Source: Verrucomicrobiia bacterium | GTDB lineage: Bacteria; Verrucomicrobiota; Verrucomicrobiia; Limisphaerales; UBA11358 | Reading direction: 5' to 3' | NCBI GenBank assembly: GCA_031290985.1 | Contig: JARLJW010000064.1 | Span: forward strand, 62,001 to 126,000 | Length of the DNA: 64,000 nucleotides | In this document: positions 8,215 to 17,001 of the stretch, in pieces | Position numbering within the stretch: position 1 is the stretch's first letter | How the letters are laid out: every line of letters begins with the position of its first letter | Notes under the pieces: model-generated | Database searches by the model: none | Told to the model about the DNA's origin: nothing | Seen by the model: only the letters and a program-made list of their open reading frames with translations | Made by a program: the position numbers and the translations under genes

Positions 8215-8865
8215 ATGCATCAAATCATCCAGAACCTGAATGACTGGTATTCGCACGCGCTGCAATCGGGCGGTTATCCGCTGGTGGCGTTGATGATGGC
8301 GGTAGAAAGCTCGGTGTTTCCGCTGCCGAGCGAGATTGTCATTCCGCCGGCGGCGCACCTGGCGTATACGGGGCAGATTCCGCTGTCGCTCTGGGGGATT
8401 GTGCTGGCGGGCATGATCGGTTCGTGGCTGGGCGCGACGGCGATGTACTGGGCGTCGCGGCTGGCGGGGCGGCCGCTGGTGCTGCATTTCGGAAAATACT
8501 TTTTGATCTCCGCGGCGAAGGTGGAGGGGGCGGAACGCTGGGCGGCGCATTACGGCGGCATGGGCATCTTCATCTCGCGCTTGCTGCCGGTGGTGCGGCA
8601 TCTGATCGGCATCCCGGCGGGCATCGTGCGGATGAACTACTGGAAATTTTCGGCGTACACGCTCCTCGGGTCGGCCATCTGGTGCGGGGTGCTGTGCTAT
8701 ATCGGCGTGAAGATGGGGCAGGACAAGGAATTGATGGAATTGAAATACAAGCATGTGACGCTCTGGCTGGCGGGGGCGATGCTGGTGCTGGGCGGGCTGT
8801 ATTATTTCTTCGTGCACCGGCATATGGCGGGCAAGGGCGGGAAGCGGGAGAAAAAGAAGGGGTAA
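8215..8865 (+). CDS. DedA/SNARE-associated (VTT domain) membrane protein
   Basis: 216 residues with about five hydrophobic segments. Conserved family words are VALMMAVESSVFPLPSEIV near the N-terminus and GSWLGATAMYWASRLAGR. Another is GMGIFISRLLPVVRHLIGIP, the F/G-x-R-x-x-P-x-x-R pattern of DedA. DedA proteins are inner-membrane and have been linked to undecaprenyl-phosphate or phospholipid flipping and to the proton motive force. The C-terminus is a short basic tail (KGGKREKKKG). It stands 72 bases after the preceding gene on the same strand. Confidence 0.9.
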   Translation: MHQIIQNLNDWYSHALQSGGYPLVALMMAVESSVFPLPSEIVIPPAAHLAYTGQIPLSLWGIVLAGMIGSWLGATAMYWASRLAGRPLVLHFGKYFLISAAKVEGAERWAAHYGGMGIFISRLLPVVRHLIGIPAGIVRMNYWKFSAYTLLGSAIWCGVLCYIGVKMGQDKELMELKYKHVTLWLAGAMLVLGGLYYFFVHRHMAGKGGKREKKKG

Positions 8866-9042
8866 TAAAGTTGGTTTAACGACCGTCCTCACCCGCCATG
8901 GCCGCTGTCGCTGCTCCTCCGAGGAGAGGGGGGAAATATTCACCGCGTCCGGTGAATGTGATGCGGTTGGGTTGTTGAAAGGTTTTTCCGCCGGGCTGGA
9001 AGCCCGGGCTCTACGGCAGGCCGGGAGGCCTGCCGCTACGGC
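8866..9042. repeat. Intergenic repeat cluster with tandem CTACG hairpins
   Basis: Two adjacent hairpin units end in the same word. The first is GCCGGGCTGGAAGCCCGGGC-TCTACG and the second is GCAGGCCGGGAGGCCTGCCG-CTACG (about 8990-9040). A third, related unit is GACAGGCGGGACGCCTGGGC-TACG at about 37272. The units end directly at the stop of the minus-strand DUF4870 gene and could act as its terminator, although no T-run is present. Confidence 0.6.
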
Positions 9043-9492
9043 TTACTTCACGAGTTCCAGGCTCCAGGGATATTTATAATCCTCGCCATTGTTGGCCTTG
9101 ATGCCGGCGATGATGGCAAAAACCGCGCCGGCGAGGGCGATCAAGATCACCAGGGGAAACAAAAGGTAGCCGATGCAGAAAAACGAAAGCACCACGGCGA
9201 AAACCATGCCCACCAACGCCGCAATGGTGACCGTGATCTGAAAATTCAAGGCGGCCTTGCCGTGGATTTCAACGGATGGAAATTCGTTCTTCTTGATCTG
9301 CCAGACGAGGAGCGGGCCGATGATGTTGCCAAACGGCACGCCGATCAATCCCGCGAGCGCGCTGAGGCGGCAGAGCATGTTCCAGGTGCGCGCGTCTTTT
9401 TGCGGGTCGGGCGGCGGGGTCGGGGCGGACGAGGTGGAGATGGGTGGAGCCGTGGGAATCGTGGGCGGCGCTTCGGTCTGGTTGTCGGGCAT
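9043..9492 (-). CDS. DUF4870 family small membrane protein
   Basis: 149 residues from ATG 9492, preceded by AAAGGAA at a good ribosome-binding distance. Residues 1-35 are Pro/Thr/Ser-rich and probably cytoplasmic. Family words follow: LSALAGLIGVPFGNIIGPLL, the charged WQIKKNEFPSVEIHGKAALNFQ split around residue 70, and a C-terminal hydrophobic region with VLSFFCIGYLLFPL. Three or four transmembrane helices are likely. DUF4870 (the Tic20-like family) is widespread and its function is not established. It is divergent from uvrC, with the two starts about 160 bases apart. Confidence 0.85.
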   Translation of the reverse strand: MPDNQTEAPPTIPTAPPISTSSAPTPPPDPQKDARTWNMLCRLSALAGLIGVPFGNIIGPLLVWQIKKNEFPSVEIHGKAALNFQITVTIAALVGMVFAVVLSFFCIGYLLFPLVILIALAGAVFAIIAGIKANNGEDYKYPWSLELVK

Positions 9493-9652
9493 GGGATTCC
9501 TTTCGATACGCTGGCTTGTGAATACGTCCAATCCGGTTTCAGCGCAACACAAAAGCGGCATGGGGGAAAGCTCCAAGGATCCGCCGCGGTCACAGCGGGT
9601 GCGGACTGCAAAATTTCTTTGCGTCGGCGGGGCTTTGCGTGGAAATTCTGGT

Positions 9653-11254
9653 GTGCCTGTTTCTGAAGCCATCCGGAAGAAGTTGAGCGCCGTGCCGCAC
9701 AAGCCGGGCGTGTACCTGCACAAGGACCGCTTCGGGACGGTGATTTATGTCGGCAAGGCGCGGGATTTGCGCAAGCGGGTGGGGCAGTATTTTCAGTCTT
9801 CGCGGCGCCTGGGCTGGGATTTGAAGTTCAACACGCTGGTGGAGGCAATCCATGATTTTGACATCCACGTGGTGCGGAGCGAGCCGGAATCGCTGCTGCT
9901 GGAAAGCAAGCTGATCAAGGAGTTCAAGCCGCGGTTCAACATCAGCCTGCGCGATGACAAGCGGTTCCTGATGCTGAAGGTGAACCTGAACGACCCGATC
10001 CCAAACTTCACGTTCACGCGTTTGAAAAAGGACGACGGGGCGCGGTACTTCGGACCGTTCGTGAATTCGATGGCGCTGCGCAACACGGTGTCACTGGCCA
10101 GAAGGCAGTTCAACTTGCGCGGATGCCGGGTGTTCACGCCGGGCGAGGCGGATTACAAGCATTGCCTGTACGCGCATTTGAAATATTGCACGGCGCCGTG
10201 CGTGGGGAACGTGACGCACGAGCAATACCTGGCGCAGGTGAACTCCGCGTGTGATTTTCTGGAGGGCCAATGCCGCGAGATGCAGACGCAGCTCGAGGCG
10301 GAGATGAAGAAGGCGGCGGCGGCGCACGAGTTTGAAAAGGCCGCCGAACTGCGCGACCTGATCCGCGACTTGAAGGAGACGTGGAAGAAGACGGAGAAGT
10401 TTGCGCGCGTGCCATACAACCTGCCGCTGGCGATCAATCCGGAAAATGACCTGGTGGAACTGGCCAAGATTCTCGGGCTGCCCGCGCCGCCGGTGCGGAT
10501 CGAGGGTTTTGACATCTCGAACATCAGCGGAACGTTCGCGGTGGCGTCGCTGGTAAGTTTTAAGAATGGCCGGCCGGACCGGGCGAATTACCGGCGGTTC
10601 AAGATCAAGACGGTGACGGGGCAGGATGATTTTGCGAGCATCGCGGAGGTGGTGCGGCGGCGTTATACGCGGGTGTTGAACGAATCCCGGGCGCAGAACC
10701 CGAAGCTGGACGAGGATGGCGGCGAGGCGATCCCGCAGGAGCTGCAAAAGCTGGTGGATGAAACGAGCCGGCGGGTGAAGCGCGGATGGCCGGTGAAGAG
10801 CGCGCCCGCCGCGGCCGGCCTGCCGGACCTGATTTTGATCGATGGCGGCAAGGGGCAACTCGGCATGGCGTGCGAGGAGTTGCGGAAACTGGGGCTGGAA
10901 AAGATTCCGGTCATCGGGCTGGCGAAGGAGTTTGAGGAGATTTATCTGCCGGACAAGAGCCTGCCGCTGCGGCTGGGGCTGGATCATCCGGCGGTGAAGC
11001 TGTTGCAACGGGTGCGCGATGAGTGCCATCGCGTGGCGAACACCTTCAATGCGCAGCTCCGCATCAAGAAGATTTCGGAGAGCGTGCTGGACGAGTTCCC
11101 GGGCATCGGCGCGCAGCGCAAGGCGGCGTTGCTGAAAAAATTCGGGTCGGTGCAACGGTTGAAGGCGGCGACGCTGGAACAACTGGCGGAGGTGCCCGGC
11201 TTCGGCGGCAAGGCGGCGGAGGAATTGAAGAAATTTCTGGCCGCGCGGCAGTGA
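9653..11254 (+). CDS. uvrC: UvrC, excinuclease ABC subunit C
   Basis: 533 residues from GTG 9653, chosen because the conserved start SEAIRKKLSAVPHKPGVYL follows at once; the frame is open much further upstream but across the DUF4870 leader. The GIY-YIG nuclease spans residues ~10-95 (GVYLHKDRFGTVIYVGKARD). The UvrB-interacting UVR motif is near 200-230 (AAHEFEKAAELRDLIRDLKE). The C-terminal RNase H-like nuclease has FDISNISG, LILIDGGKGQLG and the RDECHRVANTFN histidine. Helix-hairpin-helix motifs end the protein (FPGIGAQRKAALLKKFGS). UvrC makes both incisions in nucleotide-excision repair. It is shorter than the ~600 residues usual for the family. Confidence 0.96.
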   Translation: MPVSEAIRKKLSAVPHKPGVYLHKDRFGTVIYVGKARDLRKRVGQYFQSSRRLGWDLKFNTLVEAIHDFDIHVVRSEPESLLLESKLIKEFKPRFNISLRDDKRFLMLKVNLNDPIPNFTFTRLKKDDGARYFGPFVNSMALRNTVSLARRQFNLRGCRVFTPGEADYKHCLYAHLKYCTAPCVGNVTHEQYLAQVNSACDFLEGQCREMQTQLEAEMKKAAAAHEFEKAAELRDLIRDLKETWKKTEKFARVPYNLPLAINPENDLVELAKILGLPAPPVRIEGFDISNISGTFAVASLVSFKNGRPDRANYRRFKIKTVTGQDDFASIAEVVRRRYTRVLNESRAQNPKLDEDGGEAIPQELQKLVDETSRRVKRGWPVKSAPAAAGLPDLILIDGGKGQLGMACEELRKLGLEKIPVIGLAKEFEEIYLPDKSLPLRLGLDHPAVKLLQRVRDECHRVANTFNAQLRIKKISESVLDEFPGIGAQRKAALLKKFGSVQRLKAATLEQLAEVPGFGGKAAEELKKFLAARQ

Positions 11255-11369
11255 CTGCGAAGCGCGAAGGTGACTGCACCACGGCCACCATTGTTCCTCG
11301 GACCGTTCCAAATATTCTTGCGGGCGGGTTCCGGCTGTTTTATTTATCTGCCCCAATAGGAGACGGAAT

Positions 11370-12170
11370 ATGAGCAATTCAAATTTTGACCAGCCGGATG
11401 CCATCCAAAAACTGGGTGAATTCATGGTGAAGTCCGTGGAGTCCGCGCGGGCGGTGGAAGGGCCGTTTTACCATCTGGAGTTCGACCGGGTTTTTCCCGA
11501 TGACCTTTACCCATCCATCCTGGCGGCGCTGCCGGTGTACGCGGATTACCGGCCGATGCACGGCCGGTCCAAAAAGAAGGACGCGATGGGCGCATCGACG
11601 CGGGTGAAGATCGATCTTTTTCCGGAATACATCCGGCATCTGCCGCCGGCGAAGCGGGCGGTGTGGAGCGTGGTGGGCGGGGCGCTTTGTTCCGAGCCGG
11701 TGAAAAATGCGTTCCGCCGGCGGCTGGCGCCGGCATTGGAGCGGCGGTTCGGGCCGGGCTTCGCGAAGGTGGGCATGTTTCCGATCCCGATCCTGACGCG
11801 CGACATCCCGGGCTACAAGATTCCGCCCCATACGGACACGCATTGGAAGGGCATCACGGTGCAGCTTTACCTGCCGCCGGACGAGGCGCACACGAACATC
11901 GGGACGATCTTTCACGAGGTGCTGCCGGGCGGGGGGCTGGCGAAGAAGTCGCAGATGCGGTTTGCGCCGAACACGGGCTACGCTTTCGCGGTGGGGAAGG
12001 ACACGTGGCACTCGGCGGATCCGGTGGGGCCGGAGGTGACGACGCGTGACAGCATTTTGCTGACGTATTTTGTGGACAGCGGGGTGCTGCGCATCCTGCG
12101 CAACCGGGGAAAACGGGTGGGGAATTTTCTGGGCAATGAATTCCGGAACCTCACGGGGCGGAAAGGGTGA
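11370..12170 (+). CDS. 2-oxoglutarate/Fe(II)-dependent oxygenase-like protein
   Basis: 266 residues; ATG 11370 is preceded by AGGAGA. The double-stranded beta-helix iron site is visible as HTD in IPPHTDTHWKGITVQLYL and a distal His in GKDTWHSADPV. An Arg in TTRDSILLTYF is placed to bind the 2-oxoglutarate carboxylate. These features fit the Fe(II)/2OG oxygenases of the prolyl-hydroxylase type, in which H-x-D...H ligates iron. There is no signal peptide and the substrate is unknown. It sits between uvrC (115-base gap) and murJ (168-base gap) on the same strand; nothing shows a functional link. Confidence 0.72.
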   Translation: MSNSNFDQPDAIQKLGEFMVKSVESARAVEGPFYHLEFDRVFPDDLYPSILAALPVYADYRPMHGRSKKKDAMGASTRVKIDLFPEYIRHLPPAKRAVWSVVGGALCSEPVKNAFRRRLAPALERRFGPGFAKVGMFPIPILTRDIPGYKIPPHTDTHWKGITVQLYLPPDEAHTNIGTIFHEVLPGGGLAKKSQMRFAPNTGYAFAVGKDTWHSADPVGPEVTTRDSILLTYFVDSGVLRILRNRGKRVGNFLGNEFRNLTGRKG

Positions 12171-12338
12171 GCGGGTGGCAGCCGGCGAGGATGGAGGACC
12201 GGCCCCACCTCCCCAGCCCCCCATTTCACGGCGGAGAAGGGGCCAGAGGCATCAGGTTTAAGAGGGGTTTCTACAAAGCAGCATCCCACCCCGGACTTTG
12301 GACTTGGGACTTAAGCCCCGGGACTTTAACCTGCCCCG

Positions 12339-14036
12339 GTGTCAAAAATGCTGAAAGCCTCCGGTGCGATGGCCGCCGCCACCCTGTTTAGCCGCCTCCT
12401 CGGCATGGTGCGCGAAATGGCTTACATGCACTTCATGGGCGTCGGCTGGGTCAACGACGCCTTTCAGTACGCTTTTACCATCCCCAATCTGTTCCGCCGG
12501 CTACTCGGCGAAGGCGCCTTGACCGCCGCCTTCATCCCTGTCTTCAAGGAAAAGGAGAAGACCCATGGCGAACAGGAAATGTGGCGGGCCGCCAACGCCG
12601 TCATCTCCGGCCTCATCGTCTCCGCCAGCGTCGTCATCGCCGTGGCCATGCTGGTGGTCTCCCTCGCGCTCGCTTTTGGCACTCCAAAAAATATCGGGCC
12701 GATGACCGATTCCGGCGTGCGCGTGACCCAGCAAATCTCCGCCCACATGAATGAAGCGCCCCCCGCAGACCAGACCATCCATTTTTGGACGCCCGGGCAT
12801 TTTCCCGACCGGACCATTCTGATGCTCCAGCTCCTGCGCGTCATGTTCCCTTACATGCTGCTTGTCTGCCTCGCGGCGGCCATGATGGGCATGCTGAACG
12901 CCCGCGGCCATTTCTTCATCCCCGCCATGGGCGCGACCATGCTCAATATCGTCATGATCGCGTCCGTCTTTTGGTTCGCGCCCAAATTCGGCCTCGGCCT
13001 TGCCAAGGACCAAAGGCTGCCGGTGCAGATCTTCGCCCTCGCCTACGGCGTCCTCGCCGCCGGCGTTGCGCAGGCGGCGTTTCAAATGCCTACGCTCTGG
13101 CGCGATGGCTTCCGGTACCGCTGGGTTTCGCCCTGGCGCGATGCGACCGTGCGTCGCGTCGTGCGCCAGATGATTCCCGGCACCATCGGCGTGGCGGCCT
13201 TCCAGATCAACGTCGCGTTCGTCCAGCTCATCGCCCTCTTTGTCGGCACCGGCATCGTCTCGTCCTACAACGGTGCCGTCCGGCTCATGGAGCTGCCCCA
13301 GGGAATTTTCGGCATCTCGCTCGCCACCTACCTGCTGCCCACCCTCGCCGGATTGGCCACGGATAAAAATTATCCCGAGTTCCGCGCCACCCTGCGGCAC
13401 GGGCTCGCCTCGTTGATGTTTTTGAACCTCATCGCCTCCGTGCTGCTCGTCACCCTCGCCGAGCCCATCGTCCGCCTGCTGTTCGAGCGCGGCCAGTTCA
13501 CCGGCGCCTCCACCGTGCGCGTTTCGTACGCCCTCATCTGCCTCGCGCCGGGACTGGTCATGTTCTCCACCGTGAACATCCTCGCCCGCGCCTTCTATGC
13601 GCTCGGCGACACCAAGACGCCGATGAAGATCAGCCTCGTCTGTCTCGTCATCAACTTCGCCGCCGCCGCCGCGCTGCTCGGCCCGCTGGCCGAAGGCGGG
13701 CCCGGCCTCGCCAACCTGCTCACCTCCGCCCTTAACGTCTCCCTGCTGCTCTTTGCCTTGCGGAAAAAACTGGGCAAGCTGGAAATGGAATCACTGCGCC
13801 ATAATCTCCTCTGGCTCGTCTGCCTGGCGCTCCTCGCCGGCCTGTTCTCTTATCTTGGCTGGCGCCAGTGGGAAAACCACCTCGGCCACGGCAACCTGCT
13901 TTTGAAGCTCGGCGCGGTGTTCGTCCCGGCGCTTTCGGCCGCACTCCTTTATCTGCTCGCCGCGTTGCTGTTAAAAATCCCCGCCGCCAAAGAGATGACC
14001 ACCTTCGCCCTGGCGAAATTCAAGCGCTTCAAATAG
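12339..14036 (+). CDS. murJ: MurJ (MviN), lipid II flippase
   Basis: 565 residues from GTG 12339 (ATG 12348 is the alternative). The N-terminus carries the MurJ signature ATLFSRLLGMVREMAYMHFM and FQYAFTIPNLFRRLLGEGAL, with the arginines that line the cavity. It is followed by AAFIPVFKEKEK, and about 14 hydrophobic segments run to the end. A middle signature is GIFGISLATYLLPTLAGLA. An extra loop of ~55 residues (about 110-155, ending TPGHFPDRTI) separates two helices and is longer than in E. coli. MurJ moves lipid II across the inner membrane in peptidoglycan synthesis. The 3' end overlaps the convergent ispE by 8 bases. Confidence 0.95.
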   Translation: MSKMLKASGAMAAATLFSRLLGMVREMAYMHFMGVGWVNDAFQYAFTIPNLFRRLLGEGALTAAFIPVFKEKEKTHGEQEMWRAANAVISGLIVSASVVIAVAMLVVSLALAFGTPKNIGPMTDSGVRVTQQISAHMNEAPPADQTIHFWTPGHFPDRTILMLQLLRVMFPYMLLVCLAAAMMGMLNARGHFFIPAMGATMLNIVMIASVFWFAPKFGLGLAKDQRLPVQIFALAYGVLAAGVAQAAFQMPTLWRDGFRYRWVSPWRDATVRRVVRQMIPGTIGVAAFQINVAFVQLIALFVGTGIVSSYNGAVRLMELPQGIFGISLATYLLPTLAGLATDKNYPEFRATLRHGLASLMFLNLIASVLLVTLAEPIVRLLFERGQFTGASTVRVSYALICLAPGLVMFSTVNILARAFYALGDTKTPMKISLVCLVINFAAAAALLGPLAEGGPGLANLLTSALNVSLLLFALRKKLGKLEMESLRHNLLWLVCLALLAGLFSYLGWRQWENHLGHGNLLLKLGAVFVPALSAALLYLLAALLLKIPAAKEMTTFALAKFKRFK

Positions 14037-14901
14037 CCACTGTCGCGAGCCACCCCTTGTCGCCGAACTGGCCCTTGAATTTCTCCGCCAGGCTTTCCGC
14101 CGCCGCCAGATTGTCTGCGATGGCAAACGTCGTCGAGCCGCTGCCGGACATCAGCGCAACCAACGCGCCGTGCTCGCGCAAAAACTCCTGGTAAAGCGAC
14201 AGCACCGGATACTTGTCGAACGCCGGCGCTTCCAGCGAATTATAAAATTCACCCGCGGCGGCGGACAGGTCGTTCCCGCGCAGTTTCGCCACCAGCTCCC
14301 GCGCCCGGCCCGCCCGGCCGTTTAATGCCGCCGGAAACCGCGCCAGGTTTTGGTACGACCACGGCGTCGAAATGCCAAAGCCCGGATGCACCAGGAAAAA
14401 CGCCTTGCCGCGCAGCGCTGGAAAATTGTCCAGCGTCTCCACCTTTTCACCGCGGCCTGTCGCCAGCGCCGGCTGGTCATACAAAAAGAACGGCACATCG
14501 GAACCCAGCGCCGCCGCCAGCTCATGCAGCTTCGCCGGCGGCAACGGCCCGCCGAACAGTTCATTCAGCGCGGTGAACGTCACCGCCGCATTCGCACTCC
14601 CGCCGCCGATGCCGCCCGCCAGCGGCAGGTTCTTCTGCAAATGAATACGCACGCCATCCGTAATCTTCGCGGCGACCAGAAAGGCGGTCGCGGCGCGATG
14701 CACCAGGTTCTTCGCATCCACCGGCAGTTCCGGGTGGCTGCACGTCAGTTGCAGGCCGGAGCCGGCCCGCTCAAAGCTCATCCCGTCGCAGATGTTCACC
14801 GGCTGCATCACCGTCTCCAGCTCATGAAAACCGTCCGCGCGCTTCCCGAGAATGTTCAGGATCAGGTTGACCTTGCAGGGCGATAGTTTTTCCAAACGCA
14901 T
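14029..14901 (-). CDS. ispE: IspE, 4-diphosphocytidyl-2-C-methyl-D-erythritol kinase
   Basis: 290 residues. The GHMP-kinase N-terminal motif is SPCKVNLILNILGKRADGFH. The phosphate-binding glycine loop is LPLAGGIGGGSANAA and the third motif is VALMSGSGSTTFAI. The conserved Asp lies in ALGSDVPFFL. IspE phosphorylates CDP-methylerythritol in the non-mevalonate isoprenoid route, which supplies undecaprenyl phosphate. Length and motifs match the family. No clear Shine-Dalgarno precedes ATG 14901. The gene is convergent with murJ. Confidence 0.95.
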   Translation of the reverse strand: MRLEKLSPCKVNLILNILGKRADGFHELETVMQPVNICDGMSFERAGSGLQLTCSHPELPVDAKNLVHRAATAFLVAAKITDGVRIHLQKNLPLAGGIGGGSANAAVTFTALNELFGGPLPPAKLHELAAALGSDVPFFLYDQPALATGRGEKVETLDNFPALRGKAFFLVHPGFGISTPWSYQNLARFPAALNGRAGRARELVAKLRGNDLSAAAGEFYNSLEAPAFDKYPVLSLYQEFLREHGALVALMSGSGSTTFAIADNLAAAESLAEKFKGQFGDKGWLATVAI

Positions 14902-14989
14902 GAGGGAATATTTTTAACCGCGAAACCCGCCAAACACACGCAAAAGATTCAGGATTATGCCTTCAAACATGGCCACGCCCGAAAACGTC

Positions 14990-15026
14990 ATGGACTGCGG
15001 CGGGAACCGCAGCGCCACGCCGCTTT
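14990..15026. repeat. Dispersed element ATGGACTGCGGCGG..., copy 1
   Basis: Begins ATGGACTGCGGCGGGAACCG and continues CAGCGCCACGCCGCTTT. Related copies lie at 17610, 24765, 31921 and, shortened, 39966. The GCGGCG and CGCCGC words can pair. It lies between ispE and the TIGR04073 gene, in no reading frame. Confidence 0.75.
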
Positions 15027-15073
15027 CGCACGCACGAAAACTAATCTTCAGCCCAACCCCGCTTCAAAAAAAA

Positions 15074-15097
15074 CGCGCCGGCATTTCTGCCGGCGCG
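15074..15097 (-). terminator. Rho-independent terminator of the TIGR04073 gene
   Basis: On the minus strand a 10-bp stem (CGCGCCGGCA / TGCCGGCGCG) with loop GAAA is followed by eight T. It lies 18 bases after the stop codon of the gene at 15116-15553. Confidence 0.9.
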
Positions 15098-15115
15098 TCG
15101 GGAAAAACTTCACGT

Positions 15116-15553
15116 TCAGTTGTCGAACACCTTGAACCGGCTGCCCGGGACAAACGGCGCAATGTCGCCGCCGCTGAAGCCCGTGTACGTATCCGTGTCA
15201 AACAACGGGTTGGAGATCAGGCCCGGCTTGTAGCTCTCCGGGTACACCGGATGCGGCGACAGATACTTGGTCGCGATCGGATCATACGGCGGGATCGGGA
15301 ACGTGACGATTTCGTAGAGGCCCAGCCCGGTGCGCGCCATCGTGCGGTCAAACCCGCGGATCACGCCGGTCGTATAACCTTCGCCGGGCGAGTCCATGAT
15401 GGCGGTCTGCTCAACCGTGCGGCGCATTTCGCCCATCCGGATGATGTCCCAGGAATTGCTGACCCCGCGGCCCAGCTTTTGTTCCGGACCGGCACAACCG
15501 GCCGCGAACAACGCCGCGCACACGGCCACAAGAGGAAAAATCATTTTACGCAT
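15116..15553 (-). CDS. TIGR04073-type exosortase-associated lipoprotein
   Basis: 145 residues. The signal peptide ends in a lipobox (ALFAAGC), so this should be a lipid-anchored protein. The mature start QKLGRGVSNSWDIIRMGEM matches the TIGR04073 family as I remember it (LGRG-N-...-E pattern). These proteins often occur near exosortase/PEP-CTERM systems in Verrucomicrobiota and relatives. No exosortase or PEP-CTERM protein is present in this window, so that link is only by family. The end is rich in Pro/Tyr (PIPPYDPIATKYLSPHPVYP). It is followed by a strong terminator. The function is unknown. Confidence 0.72.
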   Translation of the reverse strand: MRKMIFPLVAVCAALFAAGCAGPEQKLGRGVSNSWDIIRMGEMRRTVEQTAIMDSPGEGYTTGVIRGFDRTMARTGLGLYEIVTFPIPPYDPIATKYLSPHPVYPESYKPGLISNPLFDTDTYTGFSGGDIAPFVPGSRFKVFDN

Positions 15554-15612
15554 ACGTTTGTCAGATTGCTGTTTCCGAATTTAACCCGATTCTTCCGCTT
15601 GTAAAGCGTGTT

Positions 15613-16713
15613 TTATTTCAAATGCCAATGCTGCTGGACCAGCGGCCATCCATATTTGACCCCCAGCCATGCCAGCTCCGCCACCAATGCCAATACAATC
15701 AGCACCAGCAAAAGCGCGCGCCGCGCCTTCGCCCGGTCCGGGTGCTCCCAATACCAGGCCACCCACACGCTGATCTCGTACAGCACCTGCAGCACGATCC
15801 CCATGACCAGTTGCGTGAACACCTCCGGCGTCGTCAACAGCGCGCCCAGGATCAGGTTCACCACCACCATGTACCGCCGGAACGCCGCCAGCTTGCGGTA
15901 ATCCAGCAACCCGATCTTCACCAGCGCCAGGATCACCACCGGCAGTTCAAAGCCGAGCCCCATGCCGATCAAAAACTTCGTCACAAAACTGAAATACGTT
16001 TCCGCCCGCCAATCCGGCACCTTCACACCCATCCAGATGGCCCACCACTCGGCGAACTTCAACGCCCGCGCCAGCACAAAGAAATAGCAGAACGCCACCC
16101 CCACCAGAAACAATCCCGACCCCACAAACGCCGCCCGCAAAACATACTTCTTCTCACGCACCTTCAACGCCGGCAGGATGAACTGCGCCAGGAAGAAAAA
16201 GATGAACGGCGAGGACAGCAGCAGCCCGCCATAAAACGCCAGGCTCATCGAGGAAAAGAACGGCGCCGACGGGTCGAGATAGATCAGGTCCGTCGACCCC
16301 TGCAGCTTCGCCTCCGCCGACGGATCTTTATCCAGATGGACCGCCAGCAGCACATTGCTCCCCACCATCACCGGTTCCAGCCGCAAGACCGTGAACCAGT
16401 TCGTGCCCAGATCGAAGCCGGCGATCTGGTTCGTGTCCAGCCGCAACGTCGTGATGGTGTTCGGCCCGAGCTGGACCAGCGCGCGATGCTCGCTGTTCAC
16501 CCGCACCAGCGCCGCATGCGCCAGCGGCCATTTCAGGGTGGCCACGATCGTCGGCACCGCATACAGGCAGACGAACAGGCTCAGGCCGAGCGTGGCGGCG
16601 ATCTTGATGATCAGCCAGCGGAAATCTTCGAGGTGTTCGAGGAAGGATTTTACCGGGCCGCCGCCATCATCTTCCGGGTCATCGGGGCGCGGTGGTGTTG
16701 GAGCGGCGGCCAT
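15613..16713 (-). CDS. tatC: TatC, Sec-independent translocase core subunit
   Basis: 366 residues against ~250 for typical TatC. The cytoplasmic start has the signal-recognition word SFLEHLEDFRWLIIK. Transmembrane 1 (~residues 34-52) is followed by an unusually long periplasmic segment of ~100 residues before YLDPSAPFFSSMSLAFYGG, the family's DP...FF region. The second half is canonical: FLIGMGLGFELPVVILALV, GLLDYRKLAAFRRYMVV and GALLTTPEVFTQLVMG. TatC binds twin-arginine signal peptides and works with TatA. It follows tatA by 24 bases in the same operon. Confidence 0.93.
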   Translation of the reverse strand: MAAAPTPPRPDDPEDDGGGPVKSFLEHLEDFRWLIIKIAATLGLSLFVCLYAVPTIVATLKWPLAHAALVRVNSEHRALVQLGPNTITTLRLDTNQIAGFDLGTNWFTVLRLEPVMVGSNVLLAVHLDKDPSAEAKLQGSTDLIYLDPSAPFFSSMSLAFYGGLLLSSPFIFFFLAQFILPALKVREKKYVLRAAFVGSGLFLVGVAFCYFFVLARALKFAEWWAIWMGVKVPDWRAETYFSFVTKFLIGMGLGFELPVVILALVKIGLLDYRKLAAFRRYMVVVNLILGALLTTPEVFTQLVMGIVLQVLYEISVWVAWYWEHPDRAKARRALLLVLIVLALVAELAWLGVKYGWPLVQQHWHLK

Positions 16714-16737
16714 GAGGCTGGGTTACAACCGCAGGAA

Positions 16738-17001
16738 TCAGGCGCTTTTCGTTTCGTGCGGCGGCGTTTGCGACTGGGCCGTGGTGTTCGCCGGGGGCGC
16801 TTTCGGCGCCGCCGGGGCCGGCTGCTCCGTTTCGATGGAATCCACCACCTCGCGCGAGGCCTTCTTGAACTCATTGATGCCCTTGCCCAGCCCCTTCGCG
16901 AACTCAGGAATCCGCTTCGCTCCGAACAGCACGAGAATCACCACCAAGACAACGATCATCTCGCCGGTTCCTAATCCTAAAATGGCCAGCATTGCATTCA
17001 T
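16738..17001 (-). CDS. tatA: TatA/E family translocase subunit
   Basis: 87 residues from ATG 17001; the open frame upstream to 17118 has no conserved sequence. The N-terminal helix is GTGEMIVVLVVILVLFGAKR, followed by the amphipathic helix IPEFAKGLGKGINEFKKASR, together the full TatA signature (FG hinge, P, LG-G). The C-terminal third is a disordered Pro/Ala/Thr tail. TatA oligomers form the export path for folded proteins. The gene lies upstream of tatC on the minus strand, so the order is tatA-tatC. Whether it acts as TatA, TatE or TatB cannot be separated by sequence alone. Confidence 0.92.
   Translation of the reverse strand: MNAMLAILGLGTGEMIVVLVVILVLFGAKRIPEFAKGLGKGINEFKKASREVVDSIETEQPAPAAPKAPPANTTAQSQTPPHETKSA

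Noticed and set aside
9257..9652. N-terminal extension of UvrC from the long open frame
   Set aside because: The sequence before SEAIRKKL is not conserved in UvrC and covers the leader of the divergent DUF4870 gene.
14990..15026. Small protein beginning MDCGG...KRSATPL
   Set aside because: The reading comes from a dispersed intergenic element present in several copies with changed frames; no ribosome-binding site.
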